From the NCBI GenBank assembly GCA_027100635.1, contig JAMOOQ010000048.1, positions 1-64,000 on the forward strand: a stretch of 64,000 nucleotides of DNA. The letters are read 5' to 3'. The translations under genes were made by a program, and so were the position numbers. This stretch comes from Campylobacteraceae bacterium (GTDB taxonomy: Bacteria > Campylobacterota > Campylobacteria > Campylobacterales > Sulfurovaceae). Position 1 is the stretch's first letter. Every line of letters begins with the position of its first letter. Positions 9,086 to 17,743 of the stretch are shown here, one piece after another. The notes beneath the pieces were generated by a model. That model ran no database searches. It saw only the letters and a list, made by a program, of their open reading frames with translations, and was not told the DNA's origin.

Positions 9086-10291
9086 TTAATCCTTTAGCTT
9101 AAAAGAAAAATATAGTGATAAAAATAGTACAATTAATGAGCTACTATATAATATAGTATAGTTTAGAAAGTGTAAAATTATACCACCAATTATAGAAAAG
9201 AATAGACCAAAAGATACAATATTCATCTGCAAAGCCACATAAATACCTCTTTTTTGTTCAGGAGCAAGAGCCAAAATAAGATTCCCTGATGCAATACGAT
9301 TTCCATCAATTGATGCACCAACAAGAAAAAATATAAAAGAGTATTCATATAAGGAAGATGCGTTAAATACGATAATAATAGCCAAAATTTGTAGAGATAT
9401 TGAGATATTTGCTGTTAATTTATTAAACCCTTTTCCACTAAGTTTCCCCCATAAAAAGTTACTAAACATCGCTCCAATCATCTGTGTTGTAATTAAACTA
9501 GCGATAGCCACACCATCAAGATTAATTTTATTTTGAGCATCAAGAATTATAAATGGTAAAGCGATCAAATATCCATAAGCTAATAAAAAAGTCTTAAGTT
9601 GAATTTGTAAGTCTCTATCCTCTTTTAATGTAGTTAATGAATTATGTAAGAATTTTTTAAATGATTTTTCCTCTTTTACTGTAATCTCTTTTTTAGGTTC
9701 ATCAATTGTTCCGAAAGATAAATATCCAAATCCCATAATAAATGAGCTTATAATAAAAAGGTATCCATAGCTATAAGGTGGCTCAAAAGATGCTAAAATC
9801 CAACCTGCCAATGCTCCACTAATTAATCCACCAAAGGCACTAAAAAATTGACGATATGCCATAGTTTTTCCACGAAATTTATGAGAAAATATCTTAGCAA
9901 TAATATCTTTAAAATATATTGCCCCAAAACCAGCACTAAATGAAAATATAAAAAGTCCAAGACCAATAAGAAAAAGTGTTAAATCAGGAGAGGTCTTGCC
10001 AAAAACTATTATACTTATTCCAATTCCGAACCAAGCAAAAAATCTAATAATAAATACTCGTCTAATATATGGTAACATTAATGTATAGCTTTGTGATTGA
10101 AATGCAGCAAAAAGTTGAACTATAATTGCACCACCACGAAGGAGTGATGCAAAAAATCCAACAAGCAAAGAACTCCCACCAAAATAGTTGATAATAAGAG
10201 GTAATATAGTTGATGGTTCAGCGATAGTTGTTCCGATTGATAAAAAAAATCCATGAAGTATATTTCTTATATGATTATGAAACTTATCCAT
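9086..10291 (-). CDS. MFS transporter
   Basis: A 401-aa protein with about 12 hydrophobic segments, typical of the major facilitator superfamily. A basic patch follows helix 2-3, and FRGKTMAYRQFFSAFGG between helices 4 and 5 fits the family. It begins 1 base from the stop of the upstream anthranilate-phosphoribosyltransferase-like gene, so they are probably cotranscribed. No substrate-specific motif was recognised. Confidence 0.85.
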   Translation of the reverse strand: MDKFHNHIRNILHGFFLSIGTTIAEPSTILPLIINYFGGSSLLVGFFASLLRGGAIIVQLFAAFQSQSYTLMLPYIRRVFIIRFFAWFGIGISIIVFGKTSPDLTLFLIGLGLFIFSFSAGFGAIYFKDIIAKIFSHKFRGKTMAYRQFFSAFGGLISGALAGWILASFEPPYSYGYLFIISSFIMGFGYLSFGTIDEPKKEITVKEEKSFKKFLHNSLTTLKEDRDLQIQLKTFLLAYGYLIALPFIILDAQNKINLDGVAIASLITTQMIGAMFSNFLWGKLSGKGFNKLTANISISLQILAIIIVFNASSLYEYSFIFFLVGASIDGNRIASGNLILALAPEQKRGIYVALQMNIVSFGLFFSIIGGIILHFLNYTILYSSSLIVLFLSLYFSFKLKD

Positions 10292-11185
10292 CTAGTTTAA
10301 TATCTCCCATGCTTGGTCAATATCTTTTGCTTGATTAGTTACAAAAAGCCAAATAGCACCATTTAATTTTGCTAATTTTAGATACTCTTGAGATGGATTT
10401 TTTATTTGAGCAATTGATTCATCAAGAGTAATTTCTTGCCATGATTTTTGATAGTTAATATTATAACGCTTTGGGTCAATAATAAATTCATCAACATCAT
10501 CACCATTTGCCATCCATAATCGTCCTTTTGAAAAAAGTTCAGGTGTACCTTCATTTCCTTGAAGTATAGCAAATCTTTTATATCTATTTGCAAAAATTTC
10601 TATATATTTTTTTAGATAAGGTTTATGAAAAATACCCGTTATCGCAAATTCACTATTAGCAACTCCTGTTAGTTTTTCTATTGTATTTATTCCTGAACGA
10701 AGCCCCAGATTCATACGAATTTCTGTAAGATTACTCATCTGTGTAAAAAAATCAGCACGATCAAAATAGTGGGTATTTGAACTTAATTCAATATTATTAC
10801 AAATCTCTTTTGTTGTAATTCCACCTTTTGCAGGTGCTAATTTATCTCCTGAAACAATTAGATTTATATTTAAATCTTCAAGTATTTTACTAACAAGAGG
10901 AAATATATAAGGATTTTTTACCTTTCCATCATAAGGATAACCCAACTCTATTGAATTTTTAATAGTTGTTTTTTTGATAAAATCATCACAACCACTTAAT
11001 ACCCCTGCAAATTCTATGGTAGTCTCTGGTTTTAGCCTCCATCCAAGTAAAAAACCTGCTGATTGTTCTTTAGAGATAGTCTGATTTAACATCTGTTGCA
11101 TCATATCTTTTGACTCTTCAAAGCTTAAATCTCTGTTTCCCTTTACGCCAGTCCCTACTGCGTGTATATATTTAAAAAAATCCAT
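10292..11185 (-). CDS. Anthranilate phosphoribosyltransferase-like protein (TrpD2/YbiB type)
   Basis: A 297-aa protein with the alpha/beta glycosyl-transferase fold of the TrpD/thymidine phosphorylase superfamily. It has an N-terminal helical domain (LSFEESKDMMQQMLNQTISK) and a phosphoribosyl region with GDKLAPAKGGITTKE in place of the GTGGD-type loop. It is shorter than genuine TrpD, and the anthranilate-binding residues are not evident, so it is probably a TrpD2-like protein. Some relatives bind nucleic acid rather than catalyse. Pairing with an MFS transporter gives no clear pathway. Confidence 0.65.
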   Translation of the reverse strand: MDFFKYIHAVGTGVKGNRDLSFEESKDMMQQMLNQTISKEQSAGFLLGWRLKPETTIEFAGVLSGCDDFIKKTTIKNSIELGYPYDGKVKNPYIFPLVSKILEDLNINLIVSGDKLAPAKGGITTKEICNNIELSSNTHYFDRADFFTQMSNLTEIRMNLGLRSGINTIEKLTGVANSEFAITGIFHKPYLKKYIEIFANRYKRFAILQGNEGTPELFSKGRLWMANGDDVDEFIIDPKRYNINYQKSWQEITLDESIAQIKNPSQEYLKLAKLNGAIWLFVTNQAKDIDQAWEILN

Positions 11186-11250
11186 CTGCCCTCTTATATT
11201 TATTTTTTAATAATGATATACTACTATAAATTATTTAATAAAGGTCATTT

Positions 11251-11370
11251 ATGACAAAAGATATTTTAATGGTACTTATATTAACTTTTCTTATGCTCTT
11301 ATTTGGTATATATTTGGGGATAAAATTGAGTGACTATCTTGAAAAAGACTATAATATAAGATATAAATAG
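11251..11370 (+). CDS. Single-helix small membrane protein
   Basis: A 39-aa open frame (MTKDILMVLILTFLMLLFGI...) too short for the ORF track. AAGG lies 6 bases upstream of the ATG. One transmembrane helix is followed by a charged tail (DYLEKDYNIRYK). It sits upstream of the FNR-type box of the nir operon and is transcribed in the same direction. The clean ribosome binding site and a compact TM design support it. The function is unknown. Confidence 0.5.
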   Translation: MTKDILMVLILTFLMLLFGIYLGIKLSDYLEKDYNIRYK

Positions 11371-11443
11371 CTTTTTATTATATTGTTTCAATATGTTACA
11401 TCTATTATAAAAAGATTATTTCATTTTAGTTTGCCTCTATAAA

Positions 11444-11457
11444 TTGATTCATATCAA
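11444..11457 (+). promoter_or_regulatory. FNR/NNR-type operator of the nir operon
   Basis: TTGAT-TCAT-ATCAA is a perfect match to the FNR/DNR consensus (TTGATnnnnATCAA). Its centre (11450.5) is 32 bases before the centre of a TATACT -10 element, which puts the site at about -41.5, the class II activation position. Control by low oxygen, or by nitrite or NO through a Crp/Fnr-family regulator, is therefore expected. Confidence 0.8.
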
Positions 11458-11479
11458 TTTTTTTTAATTTAAATAGAGA

Positions 11480-11485
11480 TATACT
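11480..11485 (+). promoter_or_regulatory. -10 element of the nir operon
   Basis: TATACT lies downstream of the FNR-type box at class II spacing and 44 bases before the ATG of the first small gene. Transcription is expected to start near 11492. Confidence 0.6.
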
Positions 11486-11528
11486 ACATTTGATTCTAAA
11501 ATATTAAAACGGTTATTAAGGAGTGAAA

Positions 11529-11787
11529 ATGATAGACTCATCCATAATTAGACCTAGACTAGAGATAGCTTTTTTGGATGAATGCATTTGCTAATGCTAA
11601 CTTTTTGGGTGCTAGTAAAATTTTAGTATACCAATGTGACAGATGTTATATCAAGTTTTTTGCTTGGTTAAATCAGGCTTCACTAAGACTTAGTATTTTT
11701 CTTCATACAGTTATTATAGTTTCAATGTTTTGGATTTATAAACAAGAGAAAAATTATTTAGAAAAAGAAGGCGAAGAGTCTTTATAG
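11529..11787 (+). CDS. Small membrane protein leading the nir operon, frameshifted
   Basis: The ATG at 11529 has a strong AAGGAG behind it, but its frame ends after 21 codons. Removing one T from the six-T run at 11570-11575 joins it to the open frame at 11578-11787. That gives a coherent protein of about 85 aa: MIDSSIIRPRLEIAFWMNAF, a cysteine pair (YQCDRC), one transmembrane helix (SIFLHTVIIVSMFWIY) and a charged tail. The frameshift could be a real lesion, slippage, or a homopolymer sequencing error. The protein is not recognised. Its place between the FNR-controlled promoter and nirS suggests a role in nitrite reduction or heme d1 export and assembly. Confidence 0.55.
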
Positions 11788-11789
11788 TT

Positions 11790-11807
11790 GGCCGACTTAG
11801 GTTGGTC
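11790..11807 (+). promoter_or_regulatory. Hairpin in front of nirS
   Basis: GGCCGAC-TTAG-GTTGGTC forms a 7-bp stem with two G-U pairs and a 4-base loop. It lies between the small gene's stop and the AAGGAG of nirS. No T-run follows, so it is more likely an mRNA processing or stability element than a terminator. Confidence 0.4.
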
Positions 11808-11832
11808 TCATCTTAATTTAAAGGAGAAATAA

Positions 11833-13473
11833 ATGAGATTTAATAAATTAGTTATGTCAGTTGCTGCAATGACAGTAGTAAGTTCAGGGGTATTTGCTGG
11901 AACATCTAAAATGGATGTTGAGAAAGTATTTGAAAAAGAGTGTCAAGGTTGTCACGGTCCAAATCACGAAGGTGGTGTTGGTGCTGATTTACGTCCTTCT
12001 GTAACAGCGAAGAAAAATGCTTATACATTATCTGAAACTATTTTAAATGGTAGACCAGGTACTGCTATGCCTGAATTTAAAAGTAAATTTTCAAAAGATG
12101 ATGCTGATAAAATGGTTGATTATATTCAACATTTTAAAGGTAAGAAAATGGATGTTCTTACAATGGATAATGTTAAAGCTGGGTGGAAACCACTTAATGA
12201 TAGAATGAAATTCTTCAAAAAGTATCCACATGCTGTAGATGTTAAGAAAAATACAGATATCTGTTTTGTAACAGAAAGAGATGCAGAAAGAGTTGCATTT
12301 GTTGATGGTACTAATGGTAAAGTTTTATCTAAACACCCTGCTGGTTTTGCAGTTCATGTTACAGTAACTAATAAGCGTCAACCAAGATATGCTTACTCTA
12401 TCTCTCGTTCAGGTTTAGTAACAATGTTTGACCTTAACACTCCAGGTCAGCAAAAAATTGCAGAGATCCAAGTTGGTTCTGATTCTCGTGGTCTTGCAGT
12501 ATCTCCAGATGGAAAATACTTAATGGCTGGAAACTATGTACCAGGTGGAGCAATCTTAATGGATGCTATGACTCTTGAGCCATTAAAAGTTTATCCTACA
12601 TCAAGTGTTATTAATAATGAAGGTAGCATTGAGTCTTCTCGTGTAGCTGGTATTTTTGATACTCCATATGGTCCTTATATCGCATTTGCACTTAAAGATG
12701 CTGGTCATGTTTATATTATAGATTATTCTAAGCCTGATTTCCCAATCGTTGGAGATATTCCAAATATTGGTAATATCCTTCATGATGGTTTCTTAAACGA
12801 AGGTAAAGAGATTGGTAGATATTTATTTATCGCTTCTCAAGGTTCTGATGTTATTGGTGTTGTAGATTTTAAAACTAAATCTTTAGTTACAAAAATTTAT
12901 ACAGGTCCTTCAGCTAAGCCACATCCAGGTCAAGGTTCTTCATGGTTTAATGAGGGTCTAGGTCAGCAACTTGGTGCTACAGTTAATATGAACTTAGGTC
13001 AGGTAACTATTTGGGATGATAACTTTGATGTAATTCGTCAAATCCCTATCGGTGGTGGTGGACTATTTATTGGTACATCTGAGCATACTCCATTCTTATG
13101 GGCAGATAATGTTCTTGGTGGTTCATCTAACTGGAATAAAGTTCACTTAATTAATAAGCAAACTTTAGAATTAGATAGAATTATCACTGTTGGTACTAAA
13201 AAAGGTACAGTTACAGATCCTGTAACTCACAAAGTTCTTTTTGAATGGAAAGTTCCAACTGTTAAAGATAAAAAAGGTAAAGCTATTACTCCTAGAATTC
13301 TTCACGCTGAACCAGCAAACCATGGTCATTGGACTATGATTTCTGAGTGGAATTGTGGAAGAATAGGTATCTATGAAGCTAAAACAGGTAAGTTTGTTAA
13401 GTATATTAAAGGCTTAGAAACACCTACATTTACATACTCAATTGAACATAGACAGACTATACCAGGTGCATAA
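11833..13473 (+). CDS. nirS: Cytochrome cd1 nitrite reductase
   Basis: A 546-aa exported protein with a signal peptide ending near VFAG. It has an N-terminal cytochrome c domain (C37-Q-G-C-H) and an eight-bladed d1 propeller. Histidines matching the d1 ligand (GFAVH, H175) and the two active-site histidines (KPHPGQGSSW, H364; SEHTPFLWADN, H418) are all present. It reduces nitrite to NO in the periplasm. The strong AAAGGAG start and unusually regular codons suggest high expression. NirN has the same architecture and cannot be fully excluded, but the lead position and FNR promoter favour NirS. Confidence 0.88.
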   Translation: MRFNKLVMSVAAMTVVSSGVFAGTSKMDVEKVFEKECQGCHGPNHEGGVGADLRPSVTAKKNAYTLSETILNGRPGTAMPEFKSKFSKDDADKMVDYIQHFKGKKMDVLTMDNVKAGWKPLNDRMKFFKKYPHAVDVKKNTDICFVTERDAERVAFVDGTNGKVLSKHPAGFAVHVTVTNKRQPRYAYSISRSGLVTMFDLNTPGQQKIAEIQVGSDSRGLAVSPDGKYLMAGNYVPGGAILMDAMTLEPLKVYPTSSVINNEGSIESSRVAGIFDTPYGPYIAFALKDAGHVYIIDYSKPDFPIVGDIPNIGNILHDGFLNEGKEIGRYLFIASQGSDVIGVVDFKTKSLVTKIYTGPSAKPHPGQGSSWFNEGLGQQLGATVNMNLGQVTIWDDNFDVIRQIPIGGGGLFIGTSEHTPFLWADNVLGGSSNWNKVHLINKQTLELDRIITVGTKKGTVTDPVTHKVLFEWKVPTVKDKKGKAITPRILHAEPANHGHWTMISEWNCGRIGIYEAKTGKFVKYIKGLETPTFTYSIEHRQTIPGA

Positions 13474-13481
13474 TCGCACAC

Positions 13482-13499
13482 TTTCCCCTTTTGGGGAGA
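13482..13499 (+). terminator. Hairpin after nirS, probable processing or partial termination site
   Basis: TTTCCCC-TTTT-GGGGAGA forms a 7-bp stem just after the nirS stop. There is no T-tract immediately behind it. It may protect or terminate part of the nirS message so that the downstream heme d1 genes are made at lower levels. The rest of 13500-13652 shows no gene. Confidence 0.4.
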
Positions 13500-13652
13500 G
13501 ATTTACCTCCTCTCTATAAACCTACATCTATTAAAAATATATTAAAATTCATATATCTATACATACCTTTAATTTTTTAAAATTCATACTATTTATAATC
13601 TTTGTTTCAAGCTTATTTTAGCTAGAATACTAGATAAAATGAAAGAAAAATT

Positions 13653-13958
13653 ATGAAAAAATATCTTCTATTAGTAGTAATTTTTTCATCTATTTTATTA
13701 GCAGATAAACTAGACGGAAAAAAAGTTTTTGAAACTTATTGTTGGGGTTGTCATCATCAAATTTCTATGGCATTTGGACCATCGTTTACAGAGATTGCAA
13801 ACAAACGATCAAGTCAAGAGATAGAGGCTTATATTATAGATCCAAAATCTATGTATAAAATTTTTGGTTATAAGCGAACAGTAATGACTCAATTAAAATT
13901 AAATAATTTAGAGAGAAAACTAATAACAAAATATATTCTCTCATATAAAGGTAAATAA
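13653..13958 (+). CDS. Small monoheme cytochrome c (NirC/NirM-like)
   Basis: A 101-aa protein with a signal peptide (LLLVVIFSSILLA) and one heme site C30-W-G-C-H. A downstream methionine (KRTVMTQL) is a candidate sixth ligand. Small cytochromes in nir operons donate electrons to NirS or help mature heme d1, and which role applies here cannot be told. It begins 180 bases after nirS, and its stop shares one base with the nirJ ATG. Confidence 0.85.
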   Translation: MKKYLLLVVIFSSILLADKLDGKKVFETYCWGCHHQISMAFGPSFTEIANKRSSQEIEAYIIDPKSMYKIFGYKRTVMTQLKLNNLERKLITKYILSYKGK

Positions 13959-15079
13959 TGTTTAGACTATCAAATCTTATATCTTCTGTAATAGAAGGAA
14001 AAAAAGAGAGAGTTTTGGATGGCTCTATTGCTATATGGAATTTTACAAATCGTTGTAATTTATCATGTTTGCATTGTTATTCAAAATCAACATTAGATGA
14101 AATTGACACTCTCACTACACCACAAATTAAAAAAACAATTTTGCAAATGAAAGCAAATGGAGTTAAATTTATTATCTTCTCTGGTGGAGAGCCTTTAACA
14201 AGAAAAGATCTTTTTGAGATAGCTAATTTTTGTAAGGAAAATGGGATTATTACATATCTTTCAAGTAATGGGCTTTACTTTACAAAAGGCAACATTCAAA
14301 AAATCGTAGATTCCTTTAATTATATTGGAGTTAGTATCGATGGTGATGAACCGACTCATGATTTCTTCCGTGGGTTAAAAGGTGCATTCAAAGAAACTTT
14401 AAAAGCAGTTCAACTTGCAAACTCTACAGGAGCAAAAGTTGGTATTAGATTTACGATAACGAAAGATACTATAAACTCTTTAGAGTATATTTTTGACCTT
14501 GTAGAAAAAGAGAATATTCCTAAAATTTATATATCTCATCTCGTTTATTCTGGTCGTGGTTTGGATAATTTAAAAATGGATTTAAGCAAAGAGCAAAGAA
14601 GAGAGTCTGTTGAATTTATTTTAAATAAAGCATTTGAGTATTATAAAACAGGTAGAGATATAGAGATTGTAACAGGAAATATGGAGATGGATGCAATCTT
14701 GTTTTTAAATAAATTTGCCATAGAATATCCTGATTTAAAAGATACAATGAGAGAAAGATTAGTTACATGGGGTGGAAACTCTGCAGGAAGAAAACTATTG
14801 AATATTAATAGCGAAGGTGATGTAAGACCTGATCCATTTTTCCCTTTAACTGTTGGAAACACTATAGAACAAGATTTTGGAGATATTTGGAAAGGTGGAG
14901 ATTTGTTAGATAAGCTTAGAATCCATCCACGAAAACAGATAACTGGAATATGTTCTGATTGTGAGCAGATAGATATATGTAATGGCGGTTCTCGTGCAAG
15001 AGCCTATGCAATTACTGGTGATTTATGGAGTGAAGATCCATCATGTTACTTAACAGAAGAAGAAAGAAGGAAAAATTAA
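13958..15079 (+). CDS. nirJ: Heme d1 biosynthesis radical SAM protein NirJ
   Basis: A 373-aa radical SAM enzyme with the cluster motif C33-NLS-C37-LH-C40, the SAM-binding GGEPL stretch (IFSGGEPLTRKD) and a C-terminal cysteine-rich SPASM-like region (GICSDCEQIDIC ... DPSCYL). NirJ replaces propionate side chains with oxo groups during heme d1 synthesis. Its ATG overlaps the cytochrome stop by one base and its own stop overlaps the nirF ATG in the same way. PqqE-like enzymes share the fold, but the context supports NirJ. Confidence 0.9.
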   Translation: MFRLSNLISSVIEGKKERVLDGSIAIWNFTNRCNLSCLHCYSKSTLDEIDTLTTPQIKKTILQMKANGVKFIIFSGGEPLTRKDLFEIANFCKENGIITYLSSNGLYFTKGNIQKIVDSFNYIGVSIDGDEPTHDFFRGLKGAFKETLKAVQLANSTGAKVGIRFTITKDTINSLEYIFDLVEKENIPKIYISHLVYSGRGLDNLKMDLSKEQRRESVEFILNKAFEYYKTGRDIEIVTGNMEMDAILFLNKFAIEYPDLKDTMRERLVTWGGNSAGRKLLNINSEGDVRPDPFFPLTVGNTIEQDFGDIWKGGDLLDKLRIHPRKQITGICSDCEQIDICNGGSRARAYAITGDLWSEDPSCYLTEEERRKN

Positions 15080-16221
15080 TGATTAAAAAATTGCTATTAG
15101 CATCAACTGTTGCATCAGCACTATTTATAACTCTTCAAGCAGAAGTTATCAAGCCATTTATAATAAATGGTTCAACTGAAAAAATATTTGTGGTTGAAAG
15201 AGAGAGTAGCTCTTTGGCTATTATAGAAAAGGGACTCCCTCGTTCGCGTATTAAAAATATGCATGATATGAATCATGGCGTTGTTAAATTTTATGGCAAT
15301 GATGGTTATGTAATTAGTAGAGATGGTTTTGTTGTTAAATTTGACCCAGAAACTGAAAAGATACTAAAAGAATATAAAACTAGCGAAAGTGCTATTGGTT
15401 TTGTAATTAACGATTATTATGTGGCAGTTGCCAATTATGATAATAAAAGTGTTGATATTTTAGACCGTAATCTAAATCCAATAAAAACATTTAAAACTAA
15501 TTCAAAAAATGTTGGTATCAAAATCTATAAAGATTATCTAGTTTTTTCACAAATGGATAATGATAAAATAACTGTTTTAAAAGATAAAAATAAAGGTAAA
15601 AAGATTCCAGATTTTGAAATTTTTAAGGAGTTTACTGATGTGGGAGTTATGCCTTTTGATGCGATGATTAAAGATAATAATTTTATAACAGGTTTTTTTA
15701 ATAGTCCATTTTTTGGTGTACTTGACCTTGATAAGATGGAATATAAAAAGATAGATATTCTTTTAGGTGATAGAAAACCAGTATTAAAAGTGCCTCATTT
15801 TGGTTTTTGGAGTATTAGTGAAGGAAATGTATTTATCCCAGCAGTTGGAGATAATAAAGTACTTGTTTATACACCTGATTTTAAATTTGTAAAGAATATA
15901 GAAACAGAGGGTCTGCCTGTATTTACAGCACTATCCCCTGATAAAAAATATTTAGCCGTAACATTTAGTGGTAAAAAATTTCCAGTGATTCAGATTATAG
16001 ATACTAAAACTTTAAAAATAATCAAAAGATTTGAGTTTGATGGAAAAGTTTTACATTTAAGATGGTCTAAGCAAAAACCACTACTTTATGTATCTGTAAA
16101 TGATACAAATAAGGTTGCTGTTTTAAATACGAGAGATTGGTATTTAGCTCGTGAGATTTTTACAATAAATAAACCATCAGGTATATTTATTTATGAGCAA
16201 AAAAATAAGGATCTAAAATAA
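15079..16221 (+). CDS. nirF: Heme d1 biosynthesis protein NirF
   Basis: The track starts at 15043, but the preferred start is the ATG at 15079. It shares a base with the nirJ stop and gives a proper signal peptide (MIKKLLLASTVASALFITLQ). The 380-aa product is an eight-bladed propeller resembling the d1 domain of NirS but without a cytochrome c domain or CxxCH. NirF is needed for a late step of heme d1 formation in the periplasm. It is coupled to both neighbours through TAATG junctions. Confidence 0.88.
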   Translation: MIKKLLLASTVASALFITLQAEVIKPFIINGSTEKIFVVERESSSLAIIEKGLPRSRIKNMHDMNHGVVKFYGNDGYVISRDGFVVKFDPETEKILKEYKTSESAIGFVINDYYVAVANYDNKSVDILDRNLNPIKTFKTNSKNVGIKIYKDYLVFSQMDNDKITVLKDKNKGKKIPDFEIFKEFTDVGVMPFDAMIKDNNFITGFFNSPFFGVLDLDKMEYKKIDILLGDRKPVLKVPHFGFWSISEGNVFIPAVGDNKVLVYTPDFKFVKNIETEGLPVFTALSPDKKYLAVTFSGKKFPVIQIIDTKTLKIIKRFEFDGKVLHLRWSKQKPLLYVSVNDTNKVAVLNTRDWYLAREIFTINKPSGIFIYEQKNKDLK

Positions 16222-16964
16222 TGGGTAAAGTATATTTAACAGGAGCAGGTCCTGGTGATATTGAATTATTAACATTAAAAGCATTAAGAGTAATTGAGGA
16301 TGCAGATGTTATTATATATGATAGATTAGCCAATCCAGATATTTTAGAAAAAGCAAAAAGTGGATGTGAATTTGTATATGTTGGAAAAGAAGACGGTAGA
16401 CATATTATGCCTCAAGATGATATTAATGAGACTATTTATCAAAATGCACTAAAATATAAAACTGTAGTTCGTCTTAAAGGTGGAGACCCTTTTGTATTTG
16501 GAAGAGGTGGTGAAGAGGCTAATTATCTTTATGAAAGAGATGTAAAATTTGAGATTATTCCTGGGATAACTTCTGCTGTTTCTGCTCCTGCTTATGCTGG
16601 AATTCCAGTAACTCATCGTGGAGTAGCAGTTAGCTTTAGGGTGGTAACTGGTCATGAATCACCAAATAAAAAAACATCTCAGATACCATGGGATAATTTT
16701 AAAACAGATGATACTATTGTATTTTTGATGGGACTTCATAATCTGCCAAAAATTAGCAATAAACTAATTGAAATAGGAAAAAGCCCTGATTATCCTGTGG
16801 CAGTTATATCAAAAGGGACAACAAAAGACCAAAAAGTTGTGGTTGGAACACTAGAAAATATCGTAGAAAAAACAAAAGATATTCCAACTCCTGCACTAAT
16901 TGTTGTGGGTCGTGTAGTTGAACTTAGAAATCAATTAAAATGGTTTGAAGATTCTAATAGTTAA
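16221..16964 (+). CDS. Uroporphyrinogen-III C-methyltransferase (NirE/CobA type)
   Basis: A 247-aa single-domain SUMT with GKVYLTGAGPGDIELLTLKA at the start, VRLKGGDPFVFGRGGEE and PGITSAVSAPAYAGIPVTHR. It methylates uroporphyrinogen III twice to precorrin-2, the precursor of siroheme and heme d1. In this operon it is best read as NirE, but it may also serve siroheme or cobalamin synthesis. There is no fused CysG domain. Its ATG overlaps the nirF stop by one base. Confidence 0.92.
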   Translation: MGKVYLTGAGPGDIELLTLKALRVIEDADVIIYDRLANPDILEKAKSGCEFVYVGKEDGRHIMPQDDINETIYQNALKYKTVVRLKGGDPFVFGRGGEEANYLYERDVKFEIIPGITSAVSAPAYAGIPVTHRGVAVSFRVVTGHESPNKKTSQIPWDNFKTDDTIVFLMGLHNLPKISNKLIEIGKSPDYPVAVISKGTTKDQKVVVGTLENIVEKTKDIPTPALIVVGRVVELRNQLKWFEDSNS

Positions 16965-16967
16965 TTT

Positions 16968-17729
16968 ATGCTAGAGATAGATAATTACACAGATTCTATC
17001 CTAAAACATATAAACTATCATATTAAAGATAGTTTGCTAATTTTAGGTGCAAATGGAGCGGGTAAGAGTAGTTTAGCCAAACTGCTCTGTGGAATTACTC
17101 CAAGTGATTCTATAAAAATTAATATTTTAAAACTTGGAACAGGTGCTTTTGGTGAGGCTAAAGCCATCACTTCCGATAAATCACAGGAACAGTATAATAT
17201 AAATCTACAAACTCTTTCATTACAAGATAGAGCCAAAATTATAAATTATATCCCATCTAAACTAGATATTTTTGATGAATATATTACCCTAAAAGATTAT
17301 CTTATACTTTCTAAAATAGATTTTAATATCAATATAGATGATACTATAGATACTCTTGGTTTAAATGATTTGAAAGATAGACCTTGTATAAATCTTAGCA
17401 GTGGAGAGTCTCAACTTACTCTAATGGCATCTGCTATTATCCATAACGCAAAAATTACAATCTTTGATGAACCTACAGCTAACCTTGACCCTCAAAAAAC
17501 TTCTCAAATCTATAAAATATTATCAAATAAAAAAAATTTAAAAATAAAAATAGTTATAACTCATGATTTAAACTTAGCATATAGATTAGGATTTGATGTG
17601 ATTTATCTTAAAGATGGTAAAATTATATTTAAAGGAACTAACAAAGAGTTTTTTAATAAAAAAAATATAGAAAAAACTTTTGCTAATAGAGTTAAAAAAA
17701 TAGAAAATTTTTGGGTTGTGGATATATAA
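16968..17729 (+). CDS. ABC transporter ATP-binding protein with an internal insertion
   Basis: A 253-aa ATPase of the FecE/BtuD type: Walker A GANGAGKSS, signature LSSGESQ, Walker B ITIFDEPTA and switch histidine VITHD. No permease or binding protein is adjacent. It follows the SUMT gene by 3 bases, so it may be the operon's last gene. About 25 residues (around KLGTGAFGEAKAITSDKSQE) sit between Walker A and the expected INLQTLSLQDRAKI, where relatives have a short loop. The DNA of that insert holds an imperfect palindrome. The substrate is unknown: iron, heme, cobamide or a metal. Confidence 0.8.
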   Translation: MLEIDNYTDSILKHINYHIKDSLLILGANGAGKSSLAKLLCGITPSDSIKINILKLGTGAFGEAKAITSDKSQEQYNINLQTLSLQDRAKIINYIPSKLDIFDEYITLKDYLILSKIDFNINIDDTIDTLGLNDLKDRPCINLSSGESQLTLMASAIIHNAKITIFDEPTANLDPQKTSQIYKILSNKKNLKIKIVITHDLNLAYRLGFDVIYLKDGKIIFKGTNKEFFNKKNIEKTFANRVKKIENFWVVDI

Positions 17730-17743
17730 TATATATTTCAATT

